The notes below the pieces were generated by a model. That model was not told the DNA's origin. It did not search any database and was given only the letters and a program-made list of their open reading frames with translations. Positions 12,801 through 23,054 of a DNA stretch of 64,000 nt are shown one piece after another (within the stretch, counting starts at the first letter, position 1; every line of letters starts with the position of its first letter). The DNA lies in assembly GCF_910592395.1 (NCBI RefSeq), contig NC_088315.1, positions 6,078,501 to 6,142,500 on the forward strand, read 5' to 3'. Source of the stretch: Lineus longissimus (lineage: Eukaryota; Nemertea; Pilidiophora; Heteronemertea; Lineidae). The translations under genes and the position numbers were made by a program.

Positions 12801-15800
12801 TCTTCCAATAAATATATTGGAAATGAAGGCTGTCCTTCTTGCCGTGAGGGCTCTTTCCCTTCGCCTGAAGAATCGGAGAGTAACCCTGTTCTCCGACAAT
12901 TCTACAGTAGTAGCATATGTCAGGAGACAGGGAGGCACAAAGTCCGGCATTCTTTGCCAGCTAACTTGGGAGCTTTACCATCTTTGTGCCGACCTTGGAG
13001 TATCGATATGTGCCAGACACATACCGGGCAATCGCAACATCCTTGCCGACGCCCTGTCCCGTCAGAACAAGCTAGTTCAGACAGAGTGGACACTCCATCA
13101 GGAGATTGTAGACGACCTTTGTCGCCTTTGGCACTCTCCGAAGGTAGATCTGTTCGCCACCAGGCTGAACAATCGCCTTCCCATCTATTACTCTCCACTT
13201 CCGGACGAAGAGGCCCTGGAAGTCGACAGCCTTACAGCCTCTTGGGTCGGGCTGAACGCATATGCGTTTCCACCCCTCCCTCTCATCCAACCAGTCCTGA
13301 ACAAGATCTTGACCAGCCATCCGGTGAGAATAACTCTCATCGCACCTTGCTGGCCAAATCAGGCCTGGTTCCCAGCCTTGCTGGAGCTCCTGATAGATCA
13401 CCCCAGGAGTCTTCCTACTTGGAAGCACCTCCTGTGGCACCCCCTTGGGAGATGCTACCACCAGAACCCTGGATTTTTCAAGTTTCACGCCTGGAACTTA
13501 TCCAGTTGCATCTCCACCAGAGAGGCTTTTCGGACATCGCTGTCAAGCGCATGTCCGCACCTCAAAGGGGGTCTACCCTTGATGTGTATCAAGGAAAGTG
13601 GTCTACCTTCACTTCCTGGTGCAGGGAGAACGGAGTTACTCCGATCTCTCCCTCTATATACAGATTAGTTGATTTCCTTATTGAATTATTCACGGAAAGA
13701 CAACTATCTGTCACGGCTATAAAAGGGTACAAGTCCGCCATCGCTTCTACCCTCCGTGTTTTAAGCACCTGGGATCTTCGTTGGGAGGACCAAATAACCC
13801 CTCTTTTCAGAGGAATGTTATTAGAGCGTCCTAGACCGGTTCACAACACCCCTAAATGGGACCTTTCTGTTGTCCTTAAGGTGCTCATGAGGCATCCTTT
13901 TGAACCCATGTCTATTTCATCCATGAAATATCTGACACTCAAAACGGTCTTTCTAGTAGCCTTGGCTACCGCCCAACGGAGATCAGAGCTCCATGCACTT
14001 TCTTTTAAGAAGCTGGCTTTTAGAGAGGGAGGGGAGGTTATCCTGGCTTTTATACCAGGATTTCTGGCGAAGAACCAGGGACCGGCCGCCTCTCGGCCCC
14101 CGGTTACTATTCCCTCTCTGTCAGGAACGATCTCTTATGATCTTCCTGACAGAACTTTATGTCCCGTCAGGGCCCTAAAGTTCTACATAAATAGGACAAA
14201 ACCTCCCGGTATCCGCCAGGGGAGAGAGCGTTTGTTTTTGTCCTATAAGGAGGGAAATAAACGAGAGATAGCGGCCGCCACTATTTCAAGGTGGATTGTG
14301 GAGACTATTCGTCTTTCCTACAACACCTTGAAGACTTCCTCTGATCTTCGTGCGCTAGCTAACATCTCAGCGCACGAAGTTAGAGCACTAGCCACCTCCT
14401 GGGCTAACTACCGAGGAGTTGCTCTTCAAGAAGTCGTTTCCGCTGCATGTTGGAGTAATCACTCCACATTCTCTCGTTTCTACCTACGAGACGTTTCTTC
14501 CCTCGTAGATGGCATGCACACAATCGGCCCGATTGTGTCTGCGAGGCATGTTGTTTGATCCTGGCTAGATCAAAAAAGGGGGGGAAGCCCGATTGAAGAG
14601 TCAAACGCGCATCTTGCGCCATTTTTGATATGCCCTATCTTCAACATCCAGGCAACCCCTAGTAGACTAGAAAGGACGCAATTTCTTATTGTTGTTTAGC
14701 AATAATTCATTCTACACCCTTCAACATGCCTTACTTGCTCTAAGCTCTGTTGCCGGAAAGAAGATGGTTTTATTACGCAATTCTAGCGCTTTCCGGAGAA
14801 TGGGTCTATTACTCTCTATAATATGATTGTAATACCGAGATCAAAATACCGGTCCTCCGGTTCTCCCCATTTCTTTCCCCTGGCGGTCCTCCTTAGCTAA
14901 TATGCCGGTGGTGCCTCCTGGATGGAACAACAGCTCAGCCTTAGGTAAGTCCTCGTTTCCCACCTCCAATAGGTTGCTGGGATTCGATGCAAAAGTGTTC
15001 CATAGGTAAGTTTGAATGACACAAAATGCCCATTTCCTTACAAGAAATGGCCATTTTGTTAGTTCATACTTACCTATGGAACACGGCCCTCCCGCCGTCC
15101 CCACAAACGGGACATACTCTTTATTAACGCTCAAGAGTAAAGACTAAATATGGCGGCATGAGATCGGCGCGATCTCGCGGGATCGGTCAGGGCGCCGCCT
15201 GGCGGCCGAGCTGTTAACTCAGTTCTCCCTTTAGAAAATTAAAGGGATACTCTTGTGTTTGAGCCCAAATGGAGTAACATGCAAAAGTGTTCCATAGGTA
15301 AGTATGAACTAACAAAATGGCCATTTCTTGTAAGGAAATGGGCATTTGTTTCAGTGTCATTAGAATGTTACCGTATCAATTTTCGTCTCGCACTCACCAT
15401 GGAGTCTCTGACTGCCATTCAATACCACATTCATTGGGTCGATCATCTGACCTGACTTGGACATCATCCACCCGTAGCCATCCTGAAGGGTGGGTTCAAA
15501 GGATAGGAAGATTCCTTCAGGCATTCTGGTGGCTGGCTTGTCAAACCACTGAATGGTGATGTCGATACCTATAAGAACAAATTGACACATTATTTGGAAA
15601 ATGCACTACTCCTGTCATATCACAAGTGATCAAACTGAAAGAAATGATAGTAGTATTCTTAAACTTTCATCCATGATAGAAAAAATGGCCACTAGGTGAA
15701 CAAATTTGATTAAAATGCTCACCCATGCGGTCAAGTTTGTAATCTGTGACTTGGTAATGAACCCAGATTTCGGATGGAGCTCCATACTTCGTAGCTGTTT

Positions 15801-18800
15801 CTGCGTCCTTCATTTTAAGATGGGCGTAAAAGTCGCAATCACTGTCTGCAATGAAAAACGGGGAAAATCGGTAGACAAAATCATGACATCACACGAACAC
15901 ATTGGTACCTCTTGCAGCTACATTATTATAATGAAATAAAATTCCATTGAATGAAGTTGTATGATTCTAATGGAACACTTGAGGTGAATCTACAGGGAGT
16001 ACTGCCTTACCTCCTTTCTTCCTGTAAAACTCTGCCAAAGTTGGCTCCCAAACCTTGCTCTCTGGGTGCGCATTCTGGGTTATGTTAGGTTTGTCGATCC
16101 CGAGGTCAAACCAGCCATCATTGATATAAGCCGTCTGCATGGCGTCGAAGTCTGTCTGGTTGTACGTGTTGTAGTGGAACTTTGCTAGCCCGTTCTTATC
16201 AGAAGCCCATTCGATCTAGCAAAAAAACAGGTAATTGGATCCAGTGCATGACGGCTGGTGTCTTCGAAATCATATTTCATCATGGATTCTATTCTAGTAG
16301 ATTAGGACCATATCATTCTGATTTTTATGTCAAAATTCGACTCGTCGTGCTTCTGAGATGGTGGTCTATGCGGTTCTTTGGTGTCTACATATTGATAACA
16401 TATCGTGTCTCTTCAAAGCGGGAGTTGTTACCTGTTTGAGGGGATCAGCTACTTGATTAAGAGAACCGGTCGTTTCGTCAAAGCCAACTTGGATACCGTT
16501 TGAGCACTTGTAAAGAAGGATTGTGTCCGAGTGGTAGTCTGAAAGTAGCGTAGAGCAAAAATAATGAATGGAATGTCGGATGCAAGAGCACGGATTGCAA
16601 TCTTCGGGCAGGCGAATGGTGTCGCTTAGGATTTTTGTAACCAACTCTCTCGTGCATCCTACGGGTAAGTCCAATTCTTTCCAAATAAAATCCGGAGGCA
16701 GTGGACCGGTCTCGTCCTGTCGTCCACCAATGTTTCCACCATCTGGGGCAGTCAATGAGAAGAGACGAATAGGACCACGTAATTGACTGCCCGAGAGTCT
16801 TAATTCTGAATGAAACTTCATTAGGAATAGTCGGAGGAACGTTCATCGGTCTCTAGACTGGTCTCGTCGTTGTTTCTTACCGGTGAGGTCGGGTTTGGAA
16901 GGCTTCATGTCGTCAAACTCTTTGGTGATATTCTCAGCCAATGGATGGTCTGACAGTGCGTCCACTGCCAGATAAGTGAATTGACGCTGGGCCATCCATC
17001 CGAGAGTGTTGTTTTTGAATTCAGTTGCTGTGGGAAAATGGGTAATTTCGTCAGGCGCCTATCTATGTAATTGTTGCAAACCTAAATCCGGAAAACACTA
17101 ATTTTTCATGCTAAATATTCTTTTGTCTGAAATAGTGACAATTCAAAAGAGGGAACCGTACTTTGCCGTAAAATAACCTATCTAGTGCTTTTTCAAAAGG
17201 GCGATAGTAAATGCATGTACACCAGCGACGAAAAATGAACCCTGTGCTGATGGCTCTGAAACTCTCCGAGATCCCTTTGAGAGAAAATCAATAAGAATAG
17301 CAAATAAATGTCTGAAAATGATATAAAAACTCACAGTTCTTGACTGTCTGAAAGGCGGTGTTGTCCCAGTTGATCTGATCGGAGAGTCCGTGATAACCCC
17401 ACGTGTGCTCCCCCGTTTTCAACAGCAGACGGCTCGAGTTGAAGAAGCGGGGATCCTCGTACGAGCACATGCCTAGAAACGACGGATTGAATGAAAACAT
17501 TTGAATGAATACAATACATTTGTATATTGCGTGTACAGTCTCCTTCTCCGCCGTCTCCAAACACGTTTCCCTCATCCCGAATTCGAAGCGCGATGGCGAG
17601 TTCTCTTGCAATAAATAAGACAACATTTTTTAGGTAGGCTTTCTTCCAAAGATGTTAGAGAAAAAAAGATTCTTGTTTAGCATCATATCACGGCCCTCGC
17701 CCAAATAAAACAAATGAACTTTACCGTTCTGGATACATTCTGCCCTGCCCCTCATCACAGCTCTCATCTCGGCGACCTTTCTGGGGTCTGATTGGATGCC
17801 CTGAATCCACGTGTCTCCTATCTCGTTCCTGATCGTTGGCAGCTTAATATTTGCTGACATGACAGCTGCAGTGAAGTCTTCCAGGGACGAGGCGCCAAGT
17901 TTAGCGTTTGGGAATTGCCGGCGAAGAATTTCATAGTATCCGAAGATTTCCTGAAACGAGAAAAAACCGCTGCCTTGATTTTTTGAAAGTCTGATGAACG
18001 AAAGAACGCCCCGACTTGTTAGGAGCTGTGAGGTGGATATTAGGAGGAGGATTGATAACGACGAGGGGAAGTTGGCGACGACGATGTTTAAATATTTCAC
18101 GGCCAGTCATATAACCTTGAAAATCATTTGCAGAGTGCAGTTTGGCCACTTTACAACAATGTCCCTGTAAGAGTAAAGTTGCCTTCTCACCTCCATTGAC
18201 TGTGGTGGGCCCTGGTTATCAGATCTGAAGGCGAAGCACATGGCCTCATCAAATCCATCCACTGTCACGCAGTCCTTTGCCGAGAGACCGCCCGGAGACT
18301 TGGGGTTTCGTCCTGGGTTGTTTGGATAGCCACCTGGAAAAGGGGAAAGGTTAAGGTGAAGGTCATGGCGTGCAATGTGAGGAAACGCGAGTTAGCGCAA
18401 ACGCATTGCAAGTGTAGTTTCTTGAACGTAAAGCCGTACGGGCGATGTGTATACCTGTATGTACTTGTCATTATCATGTTTCTGTTGTTCAATATCACTT
18501 TTATGTACTTTTGTGAAGTATAAGTTTCTTAGATTTAACATTAGAACGAATATCCAATGTATCGATTTAAAAGTTTATTTTCTTCAAGTCGGCGATTTTA
18601 CTCACCCGGGTGCCACATGGCGAGAACACTCTGCCCATTGTATTCCCAGTTAAATATCCTGGGGACTGCAGGTGGTGACGTGGCAGCATTGACGCCAACA
18701 GTGATAGCAGCAATGCCTTGCTTGACGAGGACCGGTATCACTGCCTGGGTCATTCCTGAAAAGTAGTAAAATTTGTGAATTGTGTGCTTTCTATCTTTTT

Positions 18801-21800
18801 CCTCCTCCTTCTCCAAATATTGCTGAGCCTTCATTCATTACATTGTAAGCTTACGTCGGTGACACAAGTGGCACGTTTCTTGTGTGCGGTACACTGCCTC
18901 AATGCACAATAAAGTGCAGCGTAATATCCCCTCCTTCTCCATACATATTCTCTTCCTTTCGCTCAACTGCCGTCTCGGGTACCTACGTAACGAATGGAAG
19001 TCGAAATTTTGTCACAAACTAACTCCGCTTGACTCCACTTAACATCATGATAATGTATCATACCCCTGGCAAGTTTTAGTTCCCTACTTAGAATCATCGC
19101 CCGCACTTGGAATTACCCGCCCCCTGAAAGAATGTATACACACCTGGTACATCTCTCTGACTGAGTGTCCTGTATTTCCTGGTGATGTTAAACCTCGCAT
19201 CGAGACTAAGAGTGAGGTTGAAGGCGTGGGCAAGGAGCGCTCCGTCTAGGAACTCATACTGCATGTTCATTGGTCCAGCATGCCACGTGATGAAACCAAG
19301 CTTGACCGCCTGCGTGAATACCTCAATATCTTCAGCAGATGGGCACTGTAATGAAATTTTTTAGGAGAAACGGATGTGTTAGTTCCATGCTGGTACAAAA
19401 TGTGAGAACACTTCTCTACATCTGCAGCAAATGTTGCTAAGATTAATCTTATTCTTGGTAATTTCTTACTGTGGCAAATCATAATCATGGGGAAGCTTTT
19501 ACTTATAAATTGCTTGCACGATTAATTCTGCACTAAGTTGTTGACCATATGCATGACCGAGGTTGTGATGGTCTATGGTACTTTCAAGTAATTCATACAA
19601 CACAAGGATCGGTAACACCAAACACCGTGCAATCCCTGGGGACTATCATTTCTGATCTGTAACACCGGTTTGTGCCTGTCTCGAATCACATTATCGACGT
19701 GGATTTGATATGTATTGACAATCAAAGCGGATTAACAAAACGGTCATACCCTAGTGTGACCTCCCTATTATCTCAATTTAAAAGATACGAACTAAAGAAA
19801 GTGGCCCATGTCGATAACAAAATGTTATTTTGGTCGCCGTTCTATCAAATATAATTCAAAATCTTATGGATAAATACAAGCATAGATATGCTTTTTGATC
19901 GGTGCCAGGTGGCTTAATAACCTGGGAGATGAGCTATTTTAACCACGTTTCCCTTTATGTAAAAAATCCTCACCACCCAGTGTCAACTTTCAAACCCAGT
20001 TATAAAGATATACCTTCACTTTATCACCAGGGAGGAGATGGATGTGCTTCGGACAGTCCAGGTACATGCTGACCAGCCACGGGTGGGTCGTGTAGCGGAA
20101 GGTCTCGACGTAATCCCCCTCAGCAAGCTCTGCAGCACGCTGGACAGCCTGCGTGAAGTACTGAGTGAAGTAGAGGTTGATGACATTGTCGATGTAGTCG
20201 GTGAAACCTGCATCTGATGAAAAGTCAAAACGAGTTTAAGTCCCGGCCATCGATTATGTTGACGTTGTTCATGTTCCAATGCGTAAGAAGGAGCGAATAT
20301 TTGACAAAACTATTTGGCATGGAAGGAGATTTTTTATCGACTTGTTCTCCTTGCCATATTTGCCACATTATGGCCAAGTCATAATAGATACATGCCCCCC
20401 GGCCCCCCACATACGCACACACAACACACCGCCCCAACGCCAGCCCCATTTTACTAAGAGCTCTTACCTAGATGATTCATAAATATGATGTGGACTTTCT
20501 TGACGTGAAGATTGATCTGTTCTTCCTCGTCGCTGTCATATTTGTTCTGCAAAGCCAAATGCCATGCAGTGTTATACAGTGAATGACATTGTAAAAGCGG
20601 CCTGGGTTCCCTCCGTCATGCAGTGTTATACAGTGACTGACAGTGTAAAAGCCGCCTGGGTACCCTCCGTCATGCAGTGTTATACAGTGACTGACAGTGT
20701 AAAAGCCGCCTGGGTACCCTCCGTCATGCAGTGTTATACAGTGACTGACAGTGTAAAAGCCGCCTGGGTACCCTCCGTCATGCAGTGTTATACAGTGACT
20801 GACAGTGTAAAAGCCGCCTGGGTACCCTCCGTCATGCAGTGTTATACAGTGACTGACAGTGTAAAAGCCGCCTGGGTACCCTCCGTCATGCAGTGTTATA
20901 CAGTGACTGTCAGTGTAAAAGCCGCCTGGGTACCCTCCGTCATGCAGTGTTATACAGTGACTGTCAGTGTAAAAGCCGCCTGGGTACCCTCCGTCATGCA
21001 GTGTTATACAGTGACTGACTGTGTAAAAGCCACCTGCGCACCCTCCGTCATGCAGTGTTATACAGTGACTGACAGTGTAAAAGCCGCCTGGGTACCCTCC
21101 GTCATGCAGTGTTATACAGTGACTGACAGTGTAAAAGCGGCTGCCTTGGTCTCAGTCATGCAGTGTTATACAGTGACTGTCAGTGTAAAAGCCGCCTGGG
21201 TACCCTCCGTCATGCAGTGTTATACAGTGACTGTCAGTGTAAACGCCGCCTGGGTACCCTCCGTCATGCAGTGTTATACAGTGACTGACAGTGTAAAAGC
21301 GACCGCCTTGGTCTCAGTCATGCAGTACCCGGTTTGATATACCTTGGCTGACAGTGTAAAAGCCGCCTGGCCATGGGTCACCGTCATGCAGTATTTTATA
21401 CAGTGACTGACAGTGTAAAAGCCGCCTGAGTCTCCGTAATGCAGTGTCATACAGTGACTGACGGTGCCAAAAGCCGCCTGGGTCTCCGTCATGTAATATT
21501 ATACAGTGACTGGCAGTGCAAAGGTCGCCTGAGTTTTTGGTCCCAGAACGAGGTGGCATTTTGACGGCAGGTATTACGCATTGCCTCTCGTTAAAAATGC
21601 AATGTAACAGTTTGAATGTTATTACTTCAAAGTAATGAGTTTTTGCTTGAAACAATATCAGAAAACCATTTACTCTACACGACAACCAAAGAGGGAAAAA
21701 ACACGCTTATTGTTTTCGTTCCCGGATCAAGACCTGAAACTCACTAATGATCATAAAACCTTTATGAATACACTTTTACCTGTTTTAAACTTGCGGTAAA

Positions 21801-21860
21801 AACACCAGAACTTGACAGTACTATCAGGAAAAGGACCAAGGCTTGACTATATAACGCCAT
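6888..21860 (-). CDS. Secreted GH38-like (alpha-mannosidase-fold, DUF5054-type) protein, copy 1, 14 exons, 768 aa
   Basis: Exons (minus, 5' to 3'): 21860-21780, 20546-20468, 20213-20014, 19345-19144, 18755-18606, 18333-18191, 17950-17725, 17472-17335, 17027-16881, 16538-16432, 16215-16011, 15845-15723, 15568-15398, 7222-6888. All introns are GT-AG and the 2307 coding bases give an uninterrupted frame. Exon 1 is a signal peptide (starts MALYSQALVLFLIVLSSSG). Exons 2-3 join to make NHLDAGF, the place of the N-terminal HxD metal motif of GH38-type folds; later landmarks are TFRYTTHPWLVSMYLDCP and ITWHAGPMNMQYEF. The C-terminal half looks like the beta-rich GH38 accessory region. Assignment to the uncharacterised GH38N/DUF5054 group is from recall of motifs; substrate is unknown. 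Exons 13 and 14 are separated by an 8.2-kb intron holding a DIRS retrotransposon, and intron 1 holds a 54-bp minisatellite. Splice sites around both are intact, so the gene looks functional. Confidence 0.85.
7415..7586 (+). repeat. DIRS left inverted terminal repeat
   Basis: Inverse complement of 15133-15302, including the stretch 'gagatcgcgccgatctcatg' and the 'ctatggaacacttttgcatg' end. Few mismatches were seen by eye, so the insertion is recent. Confidence 0.9.
7611..9007. mobile_element. Nested 1.4-kb non-autonomous element with GCTCACCGTA terminal inverted repeats
   Basis: GCTCACCGTA at 7611-7620 is matched by TACGGTGAGC at 8998-9007. Between them are a CGTC-rich microsatellite (about 7640-7690) and four tandem copies of a roughly 302-bp unit, and no coding frame. 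It lies just inside the DIRS left terminal repeat, so it probably inserted into the DIRS element or its ancestor. A clear target duplication was not found, so the boundaries are tentative. Confidence 0.5.
7700..8815 (+). repeat. Four tandem copies of a ~302-bp unit
   Basis: Each unit begins around 'tggcacgtttcttaac' (near 7703, 8007, 8309, 8610), followed by 'gctatgaacttgaaacttgg' or a close variant, a CCCCCTA block and 'gccaccagggggcca'. Copies differ by scattered substitutions. Confidence 0.9.
9302..9793 (+). pseudogene. N-terminal gag-like segment of the DIRS element, different frame from the main gag ORF
   Basis: This frame (163 codons) starts with a hydrophobic stretch and becomes basic and rich in P, S and A, similar in composition to the main gag-like ORF that overlaps it from 9715 in another frame. 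The composition suggests the two were once one ORF separated by an indel in the overlap, but it could also be a chance open frame. Confidence 0.35.
9715..11589 (+). CDS. DIRS gag-like ORF1 protein, 624 aa
   Basis: Long open frame upstream of pol, with a proline/serine-rich N-terminal third, a central helical region (about residues 400-540, including LARSLKDNESLSDDTKSLVT) and a very basic Arg/Lys/Gly C-terminus ending in GAGRKR. These are typical of DIRS ORF1 (gag-like, nucleic-acid binding). No zinc knuckle was seen. It stops 71 bp before the pol frame opens. Confidence 0.75.
   Translation: MYPREHPASGPPIAVPVTDAGSRFSVTEDSTGGFSQSLLRNNPSPHGHSRVGPDLITPPPKHHASSVTAFPPSVPPSKRASGSSIPAKELRAFPVSDFVLPEMQAPSYVGQPLGWNQPEVPPPPRSRGVVPMERATQRGHLNSSSEYGQLPLPEDPFARTYGFQGSLMRSPSPQPPVVERSRTSGPEPESGQQLSQLIQMVAGVSDRLSHLEQGSGSSGAPGPIGYPPSDSSILEEFSENESSQPGYRSPNQEELSPEEASILSDMRTLRSLIRAYLPQDLCPTPPELPALSTPTFSLWGQEVDPNPQVSQGSTRALEFLPPSPSVLAVSELLERTIRDSQGAHQRTSIPVLPAVGPEAWCKPGKLFTAQLPPVRQYRADYYRVSSAGCPAAASTSILKDDVQLDQLVPRVTSSSAYRDLRAQEGLAKNTLAVLSYAEHTNLALARSLKDNESLSDDTKSLVTSLSHSIRHAIALSAKTAANSVLLRRDAALGSLNVIRSLQLEGALRTAPMDGSFLFADSVQEAAQAQKDWDKLYAPTATQRAKTSLPNARKIERPQQASGSIPYARQVLPRPTPPSQPAPAGSFRREAEGRRTGKRKNTSSNQGGSGPTKHSFRPRGAGRKR
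11661..12405 (+). CDS. DIRS pol: reverse transcriptase part
   Basis: The frame encodes RT motifs in order: FYSHVFLVPKKAGTWRLIID, MDLMDAYLHVPIHPDYQHFL, FRALPFGLASAP and the catalytic YLDD box (HHYLDDWLL), then a GWIINETKSEF thumb-like block. Homology ends at an eight-C run near 12396-12403, where the following connection and RNase H sequence is in another frame. The frame stays open to 14558 only because it rejoins the recombinase frame. The C run is an indel, a sequencing error or a slippage site. Confidence 0.85.
12403..13668 (+). CDS. DIRS pol: connection and RNase H part
   Basis: Continues the RT protein in the next frame: PLDRIKKILHLVAEFRGR, then an RNase H fold with LFTDASLLGWGAHL, EMKAVLLAVRAL, LFSDNSTVVAYVRRQGG and NILADALSR, giving the D-E-D-D acidic residues. 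It ends with a HPLGRCYHQNPGFFKFHAW block, the usual tail of DIRS RT/RH ORFs. The 3' end overlaps the recombinase frame. Confidence 0.85.
   Translation, partial: LDRIKKILHLVAEFRGRTQAPARRCLSLLGLLNSAADQIPLGRLYMRPIQMFLMSLWKPHRDPLDKLVLIPQYLLKNVWNFWESETRLQSGVDLAPPPPEVSLFTDASLLGWGAHLNNGDMSIRGLWTREETILPINILEMKAVLLAVRALSLRLKNRRVTLFSDNSTVVAYVRRQGGTKSGILCQLTWELYHLCADLGVSICARHIPGNRNILADALSRQNKLVQTEWTLHQEIVDDLCRLWHSPKVDLFATRLNNRLPIYYSPLPDEEALEVDSLTASWVGLNAYAFPPLPLIQPVLNKILTSHPVRITLIAPCWPNQAWFPALLELLIDHPRSLPTWKHLLWHPLGRCYHQNPGFFKFHAWNLSSCISTREAFRTSLSSACPHLKGGLPLMCIKESGLPSLPGAGRTELLRSLPLYTD
13490..14558 (+). CDS. DIRS tyrosine recombinase
   Basis: Begins around RGFSDIAVKRMSAPQRGST and has the recombinase core: first catalytic Arg in TAQRRSELHAL (near 13977), HEVR (near 14371), a WSNHSTFSRF block and the nucleophile Tyr in RFYLRD (near 14482). 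It would integrate circular cDNA by site-specific recombination, unlike a DDE integrase. The catalytic set looks complete. It shares the +3 frame with the RT part and overlaps the RNase H frame, an arrangement common in DIRS elements. Confidence 0.88.
14988..15084 (+). repeat. DIRS internal complementary region
   Basis: 14988-15028 is the inverse complement of the left end (7396-7436); 15024-15084 is the inverse complement of the right end (about 15287-15347). The two halves meet at 'caaaatgcccattt', which marks the circle junction. Confidence 0.88.
15133..15302 (-). repeat. DIRS right inverted terminal repeat
   Basis: Inverse complement of 7415-7586. It follows the recombinase gene and the internal complementary region. 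Confidence 0.9.
20573..21540. repeat. 54-bp minisatellite in intron 1 of GH38-like copy 1
   Basis: About 18 copies of a unit with 'catgcagtgttatacagtga', 'gacagtgtaaaagccgcctg' and 'ggtaccctccgt'. The left copies are nearly identical and the right-hand ones decay with substitutions and indels. Because 54 is a multiple of three, a 257-codon frame stays open on plus, but it is a repeat artefact inside an intron. Confidence 0.95.
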
Positions 21861-23054
21861 TGATGTTTATGATATACATGGAGAAGTCCGATTTACCAAG
21901 ATAGGGCGTCTGATATACTTAAAGCCTTCAATCTGATAATGAAGAATTGGCACGAACTTCCGGCGCTCCCGGGCAAATATTGATTCACGATCTACACGCT
22001 AGATGGCGAATCGTCTCCATTCCATGTTCCCTGACGCCAATCGAACGTTTGAGACGAGACCACCATTGGATATGTATTGGTGGTGATACAGTAAAGACAA
22101 CATCGTAATGTTTTTATTGGTATCTTTACTGTCGAATAGGCTTATATACAGAAATGCTGCCCTTGACATGCGCATGCCCTTTAAACCGTGGCAGAGATCG
22201 GATTTAAAGAGATGAGCGTCACAATATCATAAAATGTAGAAATACTATGAATAAAAAATGTTTAGAAAACCTGTTATACGCATAAATTAACATAAATATA
22301 TATACATGTATATCTGAAGTACATTCTGTTTGTTATTAATATCCATGAAGTCAAATATGGAGAATTTCTCATTTCCTGGGGTGGCAAGTTCACTTTACAT
22401 TGGACTAACGAGGGCAGAGTTATTCAAAACTTGTTATCACTAATACCTTTCGTACCTTCGCGTTATACGGCACCTTTCAATTAAAGTCAGTAATAGCCCC
22501 GCCATCGTTTAGTGATAACTACTTTACATCTTGAATAAATAACACTACACCATAAAAAAGTATCTTCTCCCCTTCAAATGTGGTACTATGATAACTCGAT
22601 GAAGACCTAAGCTGTTGGTGTTAGCTCCAGGTGACCGCTTAGCAAAGTGTAATGGGCAAAGGTGGCCAAAGGTGGTGGTAGAACGGCCATTATACTCCAT
22701 TTTCCTTCTTTGCAGCTACATTACGTTACACGATTTTTCTTTCTTGTTACATTATCTTGAATTGATGCTTTCCGCCATAATGTGTATATATATAGATATT
22801 TCCGAGAGATTAATTCAGCTAAATTCTGACCAAAAAATCGTTGCCCTCAAGTTTTTGACCTCGCTCACTACTAGACAGTTTGAGGAGTAAAGCTGACGAC
22901 GTGGCGCTAACCAAAATAGGCCTTCTGATTCGTGTATTTTTAATTACTACAGCGGTGATGCAGAATGAGTTTCAGATTGGATAATAACACCGGAAGTCTC
23001 ACGACATTCTACTTCCGAAAATACCCGACTTGGCAGGTCCAAATTTTCAGTTGC
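21861..23054. other. Between copy 1 start and VWA/Cache 3' end; no gene seen
   Basis: About 1.2 kb between two minus-strand genes. It should hold the promoter of GH38-like copy 1 (right after 21860) and the 3' UTR of the VWA/Cache gene. A minus-strand AATAAA is present near 22110. No exon was recognised. Confidence 0.4.

Larger units (their letters stand above)
7396..15347 (+). mobile_element. DIRS-like tyrosine-recombinase retrotransposon, near full length
   Basis: The element has inverted terminal repeats (about 7415-7586 and 15133-15302, inverse complements over about 170 bp), a gag-like ORF, reverse transcriptase, RNase H and a tyrosine recombinase, in DIRS order. An internal complementary region at 14988-15084 is the inverse complement of both outer ends joined together, as DIRS1-type elements need for circle formation. 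This region places the outer ends at CATTT (7396 and 15343-15347). There is no long target duplication, as expected for recombinase insertion. It sits in the last intron of GH38-like copy 1, antisense to it. Coding frames are mostly open but pol is broken at a C tract near 12400, so the copy is young but may be inactive. Confidence 0.92.

Noticed and set aside
16560-16846. Minus open frames between exons 9 and 10 of copy 1
   Set aside because: They are intronic; the flanking exons join in phase and align with copy 2 without them.
20564-21337. 257-codon open frame on plus
   Set aside because: It is the 54-bp minisatellite read through; the unit length is a multiple of three, and it lies in an intron of the minus-strand gene.
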